Shown here: piece after piece, positions 29,252-37,291 of the stretch
Layout of the letters: every line of letters begins with the position of its first letter
Position numbering within the stretch: position 1 is the first letter of the stretch
Assembly: GCA_024331125.1 (NCBI GenBank)
Contig: JANDJI010000002.1
Coordinates: forward strand, 1-64,000
Direction of reading: 5' to 3'
From: Nitrospira sp.
Lineage (GTDB): Bacteria > Nitrospirota > Nitrospiria > Nitrospirales > Nitrospiraceae
Length of the DNA stretch: 64,000 nt
Position numbers and translations under genes: made by a program
The notes under the pieces: generated by a model
Told to the model about the DNA's origin: nothing
Databases searched by the model: none
Seen by the model: the letters and a program-made list of their open reading frames with translations, nothing else

Positions 29252-29602
29252 TTACAACAATTTCTTGATTAATTCAGCAGGCCTGGCGAGGATCGCCTCG
29301 TCGCCTTTTTCGACGAGCGGGCGCTGGATCAAATCCGGGTGCTTCACCATCAGCTCGATCAACTCATCGTCCGTGAGAGTGTTCTTGGCCAATCCGAGTT
29401 CCTTGTACACATCCTCTTTCGTTCGCAACACGTCCTTCGGAGACAGTCCCGCTTTGTTAAGAAGAGCCTTGAGCTGTTTTTTATCGAACGGCTGTTCGTA
29501 ATAGTTGATCGCCGTGAAGGATTCGCCGCTGTCTTTCAGAAGCCGGATCGCTTCCCGGCAGGTGCTGCAGGTCGGTTTGTGATAAATGGTGATTTTGGCC
29601 AT
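29252..29602 (-). CDS. ArsC/Spx-family thioredoxin-fold reductase
   Basis: 116 residues. The N-terminal motif ITIYHKPTCSTCREAIRLL has CxxC at the active site, and the later segment LIQRPLVEKGDEAILARP matches the RP-containing signature of ArsC/YffB/Spx. It may be a glutaredoxin- or thioredoxin-linked arsenate reductase, but no ars operon, arsenite pump or ArsR is nearby, so the substrate is open. AGGAGT precedes the start. Confidence 0.85.
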   Translation of the reverse strand: MAKITIYHKPTCSTCREAIRLLKDSGESFTAINYYEQPFDKKQLKALLNKAGLSPKDVLRTKEDVYKELGLAKNTLTDDELIELMVKHPDLIQRPLVEKGDEAILARPAELIKKLL

Positions 29603-29704
29603 GGATGACTCCTTGATGAGTGGTCCGTCTTGACGGATTTTTGACGGCTGTGATTAGATGCTCCCGTATCCGATTCATCTTCTGACTGTGTCGAGATTTG
29701 GCGC

Positions 29705-30073
29705 ATGCCGTGGGCCGGAACCAGTTCCTCAGGTCGATATTCTTGCGCGACGTCGTCGCAGCATACGCTCAAAGACCTCCGCATCAAACGAAAAGGCCAG
29801 CCGGTTTTTGTGCTCGGACACCTGCTCAATCGGCGGGGACAAGAAGCCGTTTTTGAAGGATTCAACGATCGAATCGCCCTCGTCAAGTTCGGCGACGGAG
29901 GAATCGCCGGCTATGATCCGATCGAACTCTTGCTCCCCACTGAAATCGATGAGCGGGGCGTGGCCTATTTTGAAATTCGTCCCTGTCGCTCCTGCGAGAT
30001 GTTGTTTCCGCTGACCAGAGAAGAGGCCGATTCCGACCAAGAACCGGTTCTCTGTCCGGAATGCAGACGTTAA
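29705..30073 (+). CDS. Hypothetical protein with C-terminal zinc-ribbon-like cysteines
   Basis: 122 residues that I do not recognise. The central part (FVLGHLLNRRGQEAVFEGF) looks like a small beta-rich domain. The C-terminus has two Cys pairs, CRSC and CPEC, about 22 residues apart, which would fit a small metal-binding ribbon. The N-terminal 25 residues are Ser-rich and unlike the rest, so the true start may be further in. Its end overlaps the convergent next gene by four bases. Confidence 0.6.
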   Translation: MPWAGTSSSGRYSCATSSQHTLKDLRIKRKGQPVFVLGHLLNRRGQEAVFEGFNDRIALVKFGDGGIAGYDPIELLLPTEIDERGVAYFEIRPCRSCEMLFPLTREEADSDQEPVLCPECRR

Positions 30074-30489
30074 TCCACAAAAGGGGCGATCTCCAGCGCT
30101 TTTTTCAACAGACAATCTCCCGCAACTCCTTGCAACACCATCGGCAGCATCGCGCTGTCAAGGACCCGTACCCAGGTGACGTGAAACCCCTCCTTGAGCC
30201 TGCGCCCTTCCAGTTTCAAGGCATGGCAGATCTCCAGTTTTTTCCAAATCGGATTGGAGAGAATCTGGTCCGCCGGGAGAAGCATGAGGTCCTCTACGGA
30301 GTTTTCGATCGAGACCTTGGCCGCGATACGCGCCTTGTCCGTCGGGGGGGCCATGACCACGGCAAACGCCAGCACGGCCTCTTGTTCTTGCGCAAAACCA
30401 AGGGAGACGCCCTGTCCCGTGAACTGCGCCGCCAGCAGCCAGCAGAAAACGGCGGCCATCCCTCTTTTCTGCCGCATCCTCTTCATCAT
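30070..30489 (-). CDS. Hypothetical exported protein
   Basis: 139 residues. A basic N-terminus (MMKRMRQKRG) and hydrophobic stretch (MAAVFCWLLAAQFTGQGVSL) ending near GFAQEQ look like a Sec signal peptide. The mature part is about 105 residues with two Cys (EICHAL and GDCLLK) that could form a disulphide. No family was recognised. It converges with the preceding gene and is divergent from citrate synthase. Confidence 0.65.
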   Translation of the reverse strand: MMKRMRQKRGMAAVFCWLLAAQFTGQGVSLGFAQEQEAVLAFAVVMAPPTDKARIAAKVSIENSVEDLMLLPADQILSNPIWKKLEICHALKLEGRRLKEGFHVTWVRVLDSAMLPMVLQGVAGDCLLKKALEIAPFVD

Positions 30490-30627
30490 TGTCGCTCAAG
30501 TCGGAGTATGCCAACTGCCATGATTCATTTGCAAGAATTCCCTCCACCGCGCTCTTCTCGATTCATGGTAGGCTTGGCACGACAATGAAAGGAAATCGTC
30601 AACCGCTCATTATGATGAGGTGCGATC

Positions 30628-31761
30628 ATGCCACATGATTTCATGCCCGGATTGGCCGGAGTTCCCGCCGCCACGTCTTCAATCAGCGATGTCGACGGCC
30701 GACGCGGGGTGCTCGAGTATCGTGGAATCAGGGTAGAGGAGCTCTGTGCGAAATCTTCTTATCTCGAGACCGCGTATCTGCTGTTGTTCGGCCATCTTCC
30801 GACACGGGCGGAACTTCAGCGGTGGACGGCAGACGTGACGCATCATCGGCGCGTGAAATTTCGCATCGTGGATCTGCTCAAGTGTCTGCCCGAACAGGGG
30901 CATCCCATGGACGCGTTGCAGGCGGCGGTCGCGGCGCTGGGCATGTTCTATCCAGGGCGCAACGTCAAGGATGCCGACAACAACTATTGGTCGGCGGTGC
31001 GGTTGGTCGCCAAACTCCCGACGATCGTGGCGGCATGGGCGCGTATTCGTCGCGGCGACGATCCGATCCCTCCGCGCGACGACCTCGGATTCTCCGAAAA
31101 CTTTCTGTACATGCTGACGGAAACGGCGCCGCCGCCTTTGTGGAGCGAGGTGTTCGACGACTGTTTGATCCTGCACGCCGAACATACGATGAACGCGTCC
31201 ACGTTCGCCGGTCTGGTGACGGCCTCGACGCTCGCTGATCCCTACACGGTCGTCGCGTCGTCGATCGGGGCCTTAAAGGGCCCCTTGCACGGAGGCGCCA
31301 ACGAAGAAGTGGTTCAGATGCTGACCGAGATCGGCTCGCCGGATCGCGCCGGAACATACGTGGATGAAAAACTCAGAGCCAAGCAAAAACTGATGGGGTT
31401 CGGTCATCGCGTGTACAAGGTCAAGGATCCGCGCGCGACGGTGCTCCAGGAACTCTGTCAGCGCCTGTTCGCCGAGAGCGGACCGTCTCCTTTCTATAAC
31501 ATTGCGTTGGAGGTTGAACGGGCGGCCGGAGAGCGGCTCGGCGGCAAGGGCGTCTATCCCAACGTCGATTTTTATTCGGGCATCATCTACGACAAAATGG
31601 GCATTGAGGTTGATCTCTTTACCCCGATTTTTGCCATGGCGCGCGTGTCGGGTTGGTTGGCCCATTGGTTGGAGCAGCTGGGTGAAAACAAGCTGTTTCG
31701 CCCCGATCAAATTTATTCCGGCGAGCACAATCGACCTTATGTGCCGATCGATCAGCGATAA
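30628..31761 (+). CDS. gltA: Citrate synthase
   Basis: 377 residues. Catalytic His regions are visible in LILHAEHTMNASTFA and ALKGPLHGGANEEV, the GFGHRVYKVKDPRA signature is intact, and the catalytic Asp is in YPNVDFYSGIIY. It condenses acetyl-CoA with oxaloacetate in the TCA cycle. The length is that of the short, dimeric citrate synthase type rather than the longer hexameric E. coli form. ATGAGGTG lies upstream of the ATG. It stands alone in its transcription unit. Confidence 0.95.
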   Translation: MPHDFMPGLAGVPAATSSISDVDGRRGVLEYRGIRVEELCAKSSYLETAYLLLFGHLPTRAELQRWTADVTHHRRVKFRIVDLLKCLPEQGHPMDALQAAVAALGMFYPGRNVKDADNNYWSAVRLVAKLPTIVAAWARIRRGDDPIPPRDDLGFSENFLYMLTETAPPPLWSEVFDDCLILHAEHTMNASTFAGLVTASTLADPYTVVASSIGALKGPLHGGANEEVVQMLTEIGSPDRAGTYVDEKLRAKQKLMGFGHRVYKVKDPRATVLQELCQRLFAESGPSPFYNIALEVERAAGERLGGKGVYPNVDFYSGIIYDKMGIEVDLFTPIFAMARVSGWLAHWLEQLGENKLFRPDQIYSGEHNRPYVPIDQR

Positions 31762-31886
31762 ACACAGACGCTCGGGTTCTACGATAAGGATCTCTCTTGA
31801 CTGAAGGGGCGGTAGAGTTATCTTCCTCTCGACGGTCGGACCGTGAAAGTGAAACCAATTCCACTCTAAAAAAGAGGAGGTTGACT

Positions 31887-32336
31887 ATGTCACTCGTCCG
31901 CTGGGATCCGTTCCGTGAGCTGGAAGATATGTCAGAACGGCTGAATCGGGTGTTCGCCCGTCCGTCGGTTCGTGCGACGGGCACGAAGGAACATTTGACG
32001 GTCGCCGATTGGATACCGACCGTCGATATCAGCGAAACCGATGATGAGTACTTGATCAAGGCCGAGCTCCCCGAGGTCAAGAAGGAAGACGTCAAGGTCA
32101 CGGTGGAAGATGGTGTGCTGACCATGCATGGGGAACGGCGCCAAGAGAAAGAAGAAAAAGGCAGGAAATATCATCGAGTCGAGCGGTCGTATGGAAGTTT
32201 TGTGCGGAGTTTTACATTGCCGGAATCGGTTGACGAAACGGGAGTCAAGGCCGAGTACAAGGATGGTGTGTTGAATTTGCACCTACCGAAAGTGGAAAAA
32301 GTGAAACCCAAAGCGATCGAAGTGAAAGTGGGATAG
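31887..32336 (+). CDS. Hsp20-family small heat shock protein
   Basis: 149 residues. N-terminus SLVRWDPFRELEDMSERLNRVF is typical of bacterial Hsp20, followed by the alpha-crystallin domain (about 45-140) with KAELPEVKKEDVKVTV and the conserved GVLNLHLPK. These are ATP-independent holdases. Start ATG 31887 has GAGGAGG upstream; the frame is open 30 codons further but is not family-like. A strong intrinsic terminator follows. Confidence 0.95.
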   Translation: MSLVRWDPFRELEDMSERLNRVFARPSVRATGTKEHLTVADWIPTVDISETDDEYLIKAELPEVKKEDVKVTVEDGVLTMHGERRQEKEEKGRKYHRVERSYGSFVRSFTLPESVDETGVKAEYKDGVLNLHLPKVEKVKPKAIEVKVG

Positions 32337-32392
32337 GAGGTTAAGAACCGAAACCGATAAGCACAGCCAGTAGGCCATGCACCAGCTCGAGA

Positions 32393-32421
32393 GGGCCCAC
32401 CTTCGGTGGGCCCTTTTGTTT
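32393..32421 (+). terminator. Intrinsic terminator after hsp20
   Basis: A 9-bp perfect stem (GGGCCCACC / GGTGGGCCC) with a TTC loop is followed by TTTTGTTT. It ends the hsp20 transcript, 57 bases after the stop codon. Confidence 0.9.
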
Positions 32422-32449
32422 CCACGGTGAGAAAGTGAAGGATCGTCAC

Positions 32450-32587
32450 TTACTTGGCGGTACGCTCGATCCCGGCTCTTAGGTCATCAGCGGGAGGTAC
32501 GACGCTTCTGACCGAATTGAGGACGACCAACGCCGCTACCACAAGAACAACGAGAATTCCCCCCACATACAACCAGACCTTGTCCAT
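32450..32587 (-). CDS. Small single-pass membrane protein, 45 aa
   Basis: 45 residues: MDKVWLYVGG leading into one hydrophobic helix (ILVVLVVAALVVLNSV) and a charged tail (PPADDLRAGIERTAK). GGGAGG is placed well before ATG 32587. A longer in-frame start exists but would place the ribosome-binding site inside the gene. No function recognised. Confidence 0.6.
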   Translation of the reverse strand: MDKVWLYVGGILVVLVVAALVVLNSVRSVVPPADDLRAGIERTAK

Positions 32588-33277
32588 AACATCCTCCCTT
32601 GGTTGAAGGTTGTTGCGGCCGTGAGGCCTATGTTGAGCAAGCACATTGGCCACACTTCTTGCGGCTAGGAAAAGCCGGTGTCTGTGGGTAAGTCGCTCTT
32701 CACGCCGACAAATTCCAGCCTGGGAAGCTGCCAGGTGACGGCTCAAGTCTAATCATGAAAGGCACGTTTGAAAATTAGATAAACATACTAAATAATAATA
32801 CTTATTATTTGATCTCGGCCCATCAAAGAGTGTCGGCTACAAAAAACCATATAGCGAGAGACTGGCGCTAAGTTTCTGGCGGTTTGCCGGTCATCGATAA
32901 ATCATGAACTGCCGGGCTCGCTTTCATTCATTTATGGCAGGTGGTCTTGTCAGGAGAGTTGCTGTGGGGTGCTCATTGATGAACAGCTCAAGCAATGCCC
33001 GCCACAGACGTGCAAAAGACATATAAATATTTGTTTTTGCTGGCGCATCTCACATGATTCGTCGGAGTTTTGATGATCCAAACTCAAGGGGAATAGCACC
33101 ACTCGGTTAAGATTCCAGCTCTGTGTTCAAGGGTGGAAGGGAAGGAGAGAATTGAGTACAATGAAGGTTCCTGATCGGGTTACCTCTCAGAGTAAGGACA
33201 AGGGGATGAAAAGGGATGGTGCGGTCCATTAGCGTCGACTCTGTGAGGGAAAAAAGGAATGAAGGAGGAATGGGACC
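32588..33277. other. 690-bp non-coding region with an AT-rich palindrome
   Basis: No convincing gene is seen here. The stretch 32760-33060 is notably A+T-rich against the GC-rich surroundings and contains a perfect palindrome at 32790-32810 (separate entry). It could hold promoters for the flanking divergent genes or an unrecognised RNA. Confidence 0.45.
32790..32810. promoter_or_regulatory. Perfect AT-only palindrome, possible operator
   Basis: Arms AAATAATAA and TTATTATTT, 9 bp each, are separated by TAC. Such a dyad in a GC-rich genome suggests a protein-binding site or a transcript hairpin. No regulator can be assigned. Confidence 0.35.
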
Positions 33278-33619
33278 ATGCTGGGCACCGATATTCGCGG
33301 CATCATGGCGGAAGAAGAGGAAGTCCAACGCCGGCAAGAGGCTCTGAAGTCGCTGATGATCATGCGAGCCAAGAAGTTGCGGGAATCATTGGATCAGCGG
33401 ATCAAGCGAGCCAGGAGTCGCGGTGATTGGATGATGCTTTCCAAAGCGGAGTGCGCGGATCTCCATAAACAGGAGAAAGCCTATCTCCGTTCTCAGTTGG
33501 AACAGTTACGGTTTGAGCAAAATCGAACGAAAGGAAAACTCACGGCGTTGAAGCGGGCAAAGGCCAGGGCCCAGCGTATCCGAGCCGCCGAGGCCGAGGC
33601 TGAACGCAGGCGGCGCTGA
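33278..33619 (+). CDS. Hypothetical coiled-coil protein
   Basis: 113 residues, almost entirely charged and helical: EEEEVQRRQEALKSL, later QEKAYLRSQLEQLRFEQNRT and a basic C-terminus RAKARAQRIRAAEAEAERRRR. There is no membrane segment or signal peptide. AAGGAGG precedes the ATG at a good distance, so it is very likely expressed. It lies 15 bases before the SpoU gene. Function unknown; the heptad-like pattern suggests a dimeric coiled coil. Confidence 0.65.
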   Translation: MLGTDIRGIMAEEEEVQRRQEALKSLMIMRAKKLRESLDQRIKRARSRGDWMMLSKAECADLHKQEKAYLRSQLEQLRFEQNRTKGKLTALKRAKARAQRIRAAEAEAERRRR

Positions 33620-33634
33620 ATTTTCGATCATGTC

Positions 33635-34483
33635 TTGGAACGCCATCAGGCAGCTCCCTCTCGACGACCGAGGACTCGATCATTGTCTCCTCGCACGTTG
33701 ACCCGTCGCCAAAGCGCGCTGATTCGGCGACTCCTGCGTGAGGGAAAAACGCGCGCAAGAGAAGGAGTCTTCGTGCTGGAAGGCGCCAAATCCTGCGAGG
33801 AAGCGATACATCGGCGCCCCCAAACGGTCGTGAGCCTGATTCTGTCGCCGCAGTATTTGCGCGTGGAAGACGAGGCGGGACGAACGGCACGAGACAGGCT
33901 GACGGTCCCCCAGTTCGTTTGTTCGGATGCGACGTTCGCCGCTCTGTCCGATGTGCAGGCGCCCCAGGGTATCATGGCCGTGATTCGCCGGCCGCGGTGG
34001 GATGAAACACGGGTGCTGGAGCAACCGAAAATCATGGGAATCTATGGGGACCGGCTGCAAGACCCGGCCAACGTCGGAGCCATCATTCGGACGGCTGCGG
34101 CGCTTGATCTGGCTGGCGTGTGGTTGAGTCCGGATTCCGCCGATCCATTCGGTCCCAAAGCCGTTCGCGCGGCCTCCGGCGCGGTATTGAGTCTCCCGGT
34201 TTTCCGAGAGGCGGACATCCAAGATTTAGCGAGGCGTCGTTGCGCGATCTATTCCGCGTTGGTGCCGTCGCGGGACACCGTTTCTCTTCGCAGTCTCCGA
34301 GCCGTTCCCTCCCGCCTGATGATTGCCGTCGGCAACGAGGGAGAGGGGTTGGCGCAAGATATTGTCCGCCTTTCCACCGTCAAGTTCGCCATTCCGCTCT
34401 CCAAAGGCGTTGAGTCGTTGAACGTCGCCGCGACGGCGGCGATCGCGGCATTTTATCTGAGCGAGCTTCAAGCCAACGCATAA
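33635..34483 (+). CDS. SpoU/TrmH-family RNA 2'-O-methyltransferase
   Basis: Up to 282 residues. An N-terminal substrate-binding domain (KTRAREGVFVLEGAKSCEEA) precedes the SPOUT knot domain with motif 1 DRLQDPANVGAIIRTAAAL, motif 2 LMIAVGNEGEGL and motif 3 IPLSKGVESLNVAATAAI. It methylates a ribose in rRNA or tRNA (RlmB/TsnR type). The listed start is TTG 33635; the first 20-30 residues are low-complexity and basic, and TTG 33683 is an alternative. Confidence 0.9.
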   Translation: MERHQAAPSRRPRTRSLSPRTLTRRQSALIRRLLREGKTRAREGVFVLEGAKSCEEAIHRRPQTVVSLILSPQYLRVEDEAGRTARDRLTVPQFVCSDATFAALSDVQAPQGIMAVIRRPRWDETRVLEQPKIMGIYGDRLQDPANVGAIIRTAAALDLAGVWLSPDSADPFGPKAVRAASGAVLSLPVFREADIQDLARRRCAIYSALVPSRDTVSLRSLRAVPSRLMIAVGNEGEGLAQDIVRLSTVKFAIPLSKGVESLNVAATAAIAAFYLSELQANA

Positions 34484-34563
34484 CGGTGCTTGTGAAAACA
34501 AGCAAAAATGAGAGACAGCGCTCTCCTGGGGGGGCCCGGTTTCGGCGATTCATATAAAAGTCG

Positions 34564-34584
34564 TTACGATCGAGACGATCGTAA
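34564..34584. promoter_or_regulatory. Inverted repeat upstream of czcCBA
   Basis: TTACGATC and GATCGTAA, 8 bp each with GAGAC between, lie 83 bases upstream of the first efflux gene. A TATAAA element is at about 34553-34558 just before it. It could be an operator of a metal-responsive regulator; no regulator gene adjoins. Confidence 0.4.
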
Positions 34585-34667
34585 TCGGCAGGGAGATCGA
34601 ATCGGCGATGAAGCGGACTCTCCGTCGATTTCATTGAAAATCTTGGGAGTTCTCTCTATAGTGCGGC

Positions 34668-36047
34668 ATGGATCGCATGGAAGACGACGATCCACACCGT
34701 AAAATTGTGTGTCTGGTTGTTTGCCGTCCAAGTCGGTCCGCCTGTCCTCGTTCAATGGCCATGTTGTTCTTTTTTTTGTCGCTGCTGTGGTTCTCATGTC
34801 TCCCGATCTCCTTGTTTCCCATCACAGGGGAGGAATCCGCGGCGTTTGCCGAATCTCCTCGCATCTACACGCTGGATGCCATCGTCGATCTGGCGCTGGC
34901 CAAGAACCCGCTGGTCTTTTCCGCCGAAGGCCAAATTGAAGCACAGCGCGGTTTGCAGACAGTGGCCGGCGCCTATCCCAATCCGACGATCGCCGGTTTG
35001 GGCGGACACGGCATGTTGCGAGATGCGGGCCGCGCCGGCCTCGGCTCGTTCGCAGGTCGTGAGTCTCTGACCGAATACAATGTCACCGTCGGCCAACCGC
35101 TTGAGTGGCCCACGATGCGTGAGGCGCGCCAACGCGTGGCGGATCTTGGGCTTTCGACGGCAAACGCCGGCCTCATGGAGACACAACTGAATTTGCGATC
35201 TCAGGTCAAAGTGGCCTTCTATGGTCTCTTGCTGGCTCGACAGGACGCCGCACTGGCCAGACAAAACCTGGGAATCGTCGAAGGAGTCCAACGGATCGTC
35301 AAGGCGAGGGTGAAGTCCGGTGAGGCGCCGCAGTTTGAGTTGATCAAGGCCGAGGTCGAGGTTCTAAAAGCCAGACAACAGCTCGCGCGTGCAGAGAATG
35401 TCGTCCGGATCAACCGAGTGGTCATGGATACCCTGACGGGCGGGGCGCTGGGAACCGAGTACGACATCGAGGGGGACTTCATGGCGTTCCCTTCGGGCTT
35501 GCGCGTCGAAGAGTTGATGAACAAGATGATGGAGCGCCATCCTACCATCCAACGGTTGGTCAAATCGGTCGAGCAATCGGATTGGAAGATCGAGTTCGAG
35601 CGGCAAATGCGGATGCCGACCGTCACGGTCAACGGCGGCTTTTGGCGTGAAATGGGCAGGGAAACCTATCAGGGTGGACTGTCGATTCCGTTGCCCTTGT
35701 GGTATCGCCGCGAGGGAGAAATCGCATCGTCGATGGGAACGAAGCGCAAAGAAGAGGCGGAACTGCTGCGGGTGCGCAACGAGTTGACGATGGCGATCCA
35801 CCAACATTACCAGGACGCCAGGACCACGGCCGAGCTGATCGAGGTCTTCGACAAGGGATTGCTCAAACAGGCGCAGGAAGCGCTCCGGCTGGCTCAGTTC
35901 AGTTTTCAGCAGGGCGCCTCCAGCCTGCTCGAAGTGTTGGACGCACAACGAGTGCAGCGGCAAATTCAATTGGACTATGCGGAAGCGCGTCACAACCTCT
36001 CGGTCTCGCTGGCCAAACTCGAACAGGCCGTCGGAGGGGGATTTTGA
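34668..36047 (+). CDS. czcC: Outer-membrane efflux channel, CzcC/TolC family
   Basis: 459 residues. An N-terminal membrane/signal segment (MAMLFFFLSLLWFSCLPISLF) ends near residue 60, then the TolC-type repeats follow with long helices, LDAIVDLALAKNPLVFSAEG in the first and QFSFQQGASSLLEVLDAQR in the second. It forms the outer-membrane exit of a tripartite metal pump. ATG 34668 is listed; ATG 34677 or a start at the hydrophobic segment are alternatives. The stop overlaps the next start by one base. Confidence 0.9.
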   Translation: MDRMEDDDPHRKIVCLVVCRPSRSACPRSMAMLFFFLSLLWFSCLPISLFPITGEESAAFAESPRIYTLDAIVDLALAKNPLVFSAEGQIEAQRGLQTVAGAYPNPTIAGLGGHGMLRDAGRAGLGSFAGRESLTEYNVTVGQPLEWPTMREARQRVADLGLSTANAGLMETQLNLRSQVKVAFYGLLLARQDAALARQNLGIVEGVQRIVKARVKSGEAPQFELIKAEVEVLKARQQLARAENVVRINRVVMDTLTGGALGTEYDIEGDFMAFPSGLRVEELMNKMMERHPTIQRLVKSVEQSDWKIEFERQMRMPTVTVNGGFWREMGRETYQGGLSIPLPLWYRREGEIASSMGTKRKEEAELLRVRNELTMAIHQHYQDARTTAELIEVFDKGLLKQAQEALRLAQFSFQQGASSLLEVLDAQRVQRQIQLDYAEARHNLSVSLAKLEQAVGGGF

Positions 36048-37291
36048 TGACGGGACGGCCGGAACGCGATCGCTTCCGGATGCCGAACCGCGCGGCGGGC
36101 ATGCGCGCGCGCTCGTTGCTCTCAGTCACATTGGGGGCCGCGCTGTGCGGATTGTCGGCATTGGAATGGGGCTGTGAGAAGGCCCAACACGACGCGATCG
36201 CCGACAAGCCTCCAAGCGTTTCGACGCTTCCCGGAGTGGTGACCTTGTCGGCTGAGGAGGCGTCTCGCATCGGGCTGGTCGTTCAACCCGTCGCCAAAAG
36301 CGATTTCCGAACTTATCGCGACTTTCCCGGCATCGTGCAGCCCAACCAGCGCAACATGGCCGAAATCACGGCGCTGGTGAGGGGGCGGGTGATCGAGGTG
36401 TACGCGGATCTCGGTCAGGAGGTCAAGGCCAATCAACCGCTGGCCATTTTGTACAGCAGCGAATTGGGACTGGCTCAATCCGCTTATCTGAAGGCCAAGG
36501 CGAAGCTGAACCTGGCGGAACAGTCGTACTCGCGCGCCCAGTTTCTTCTTGAAGAGAAAGTGATCGGCGAGGCGGAGGCCCAGCGGCGACAGGCGGAGCT
36601 CTTGAGTATTCAGGCGGAAGCCAACGAAGCGCACGATCGGTTGAAGTTGCTTGGGATGACGCCGGAGGAATTTAAGCGATTGGAGCAAAGCAGGGAAATC
36701 CGATCCGTCGTGCCGATCGTGGCGCCCTTCGCGGGGCGCGTCATCGCACGCAAGCTGACGCGGGGAGAGGTCGTCGAAACGACCGAGAACCTCTTCGTCA
36801 TCGCGGACTTGTCGGAAGTATGGGTGTTGGCCAACATCCCCGAAAAAGACATCCCTTTCGTGCACGCCGTTCACGCGTCCAAAGGCACCAAGGCGGAGGT
36901 GCGCGTGAACGCCTATCCGGGCGAAGTGTTTCACGGAACGATCACCTACGTGGGAGACGTGTTGGATCCCTCGACCCGCACCATGCAACTGCGCATCGAA
37001 TTGCCCAATTCGGACGGGCGATTCAAACCGGAGATGTTCGCGACGGTTCGCCTCTTCTCCGAGCCGCAGCCGGATCGCTTGGTCGTGCCGGAAGCGGCAT
37101 TGCAGCATGATCAAGGCAAGACGTTCGTCTTCGTCCAGCGCAAAGCGACCGAATACGAAGTGCGGGAAGTCGAAGTCGGTGAGTCCAACGGCGCGCTGAC
37201 GTCGATTCTCGCCGGTCTCGAGGAAGGGGAGCGGGTCGTCACCCACGGCGCTTTTCTGTTGAAGTCCGAGCTGCTCAAAAAACAGGTCTGA
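36047..37291 (+). CDS. czcB: RND efflux periplasmic adaptor, CzcB/CusB family
   Basis: 414 residues. A basic N-terminus and signal-like helix (LLSVTLGAALCGLSALEWGC) precede the barrel-sandwich/lipoyl halves (VIEVYADLGQEVKANQPL) and a helical hairpin, then beta-barrel parts with VPIVAPFAGRVIARKL and MFATVRLFSEPQ. A Cys in EWGCEK may be a lipidation site. It bridges the inner-membrane pump to the outer-membrane channel. GGAGGGGG precedes ATG 36047, which overlaps the previous stop. No N-terminal His-rich metal-binding domain is seen. Confidence 0.92.
   Translation: MTGRPERDRFRMPNRAAGMRARSLLSVTLGAALCGLSALEWGCEKAQHDAIADKPPSVSTLPGVVTLSAEEASRIGLVVQPVAKSDFRTYRDFPGIVQPNQRNMAEITALVRGRVIEVYADLGQEVKANQPLAILYSSELGLAQSAYLKAKAKLNLAEQSYSRAQFLLEEKVIGEAEAQRRQAELLSIQAEANEAHDRLKLLGMTPEEFKRLEQSREIRSVVPIVAPFAGRVIARKLTRGEVVETTENLFVIADLSEVWVLANIPEKDIPFVHAVHASKGTKAEVRVNAYPGEVFHGTITYVGDVLDPSTRTMQLRIELPNSDGRFKPEMFATVRLFSEPQPDRLVVPEAALQHDQGKTFVFVQRKATEYEVREVEVGESNGALTSILAGLEEGERVVTHGAFLLKSELLKKQV

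Noticed and set aside
30530..30541. Possible third Zur box near TTTGCAAG
   Set aside because: Only one half-site is present; no TTGCA half at the right spacing.
33635..33682. A frameshift at the start of the SpoU gene
   Set aside because: An ATG at 33630 in another frame stops after about 23 codons, but a TTG start gives a complete normal protein, so no frameshift is needed.
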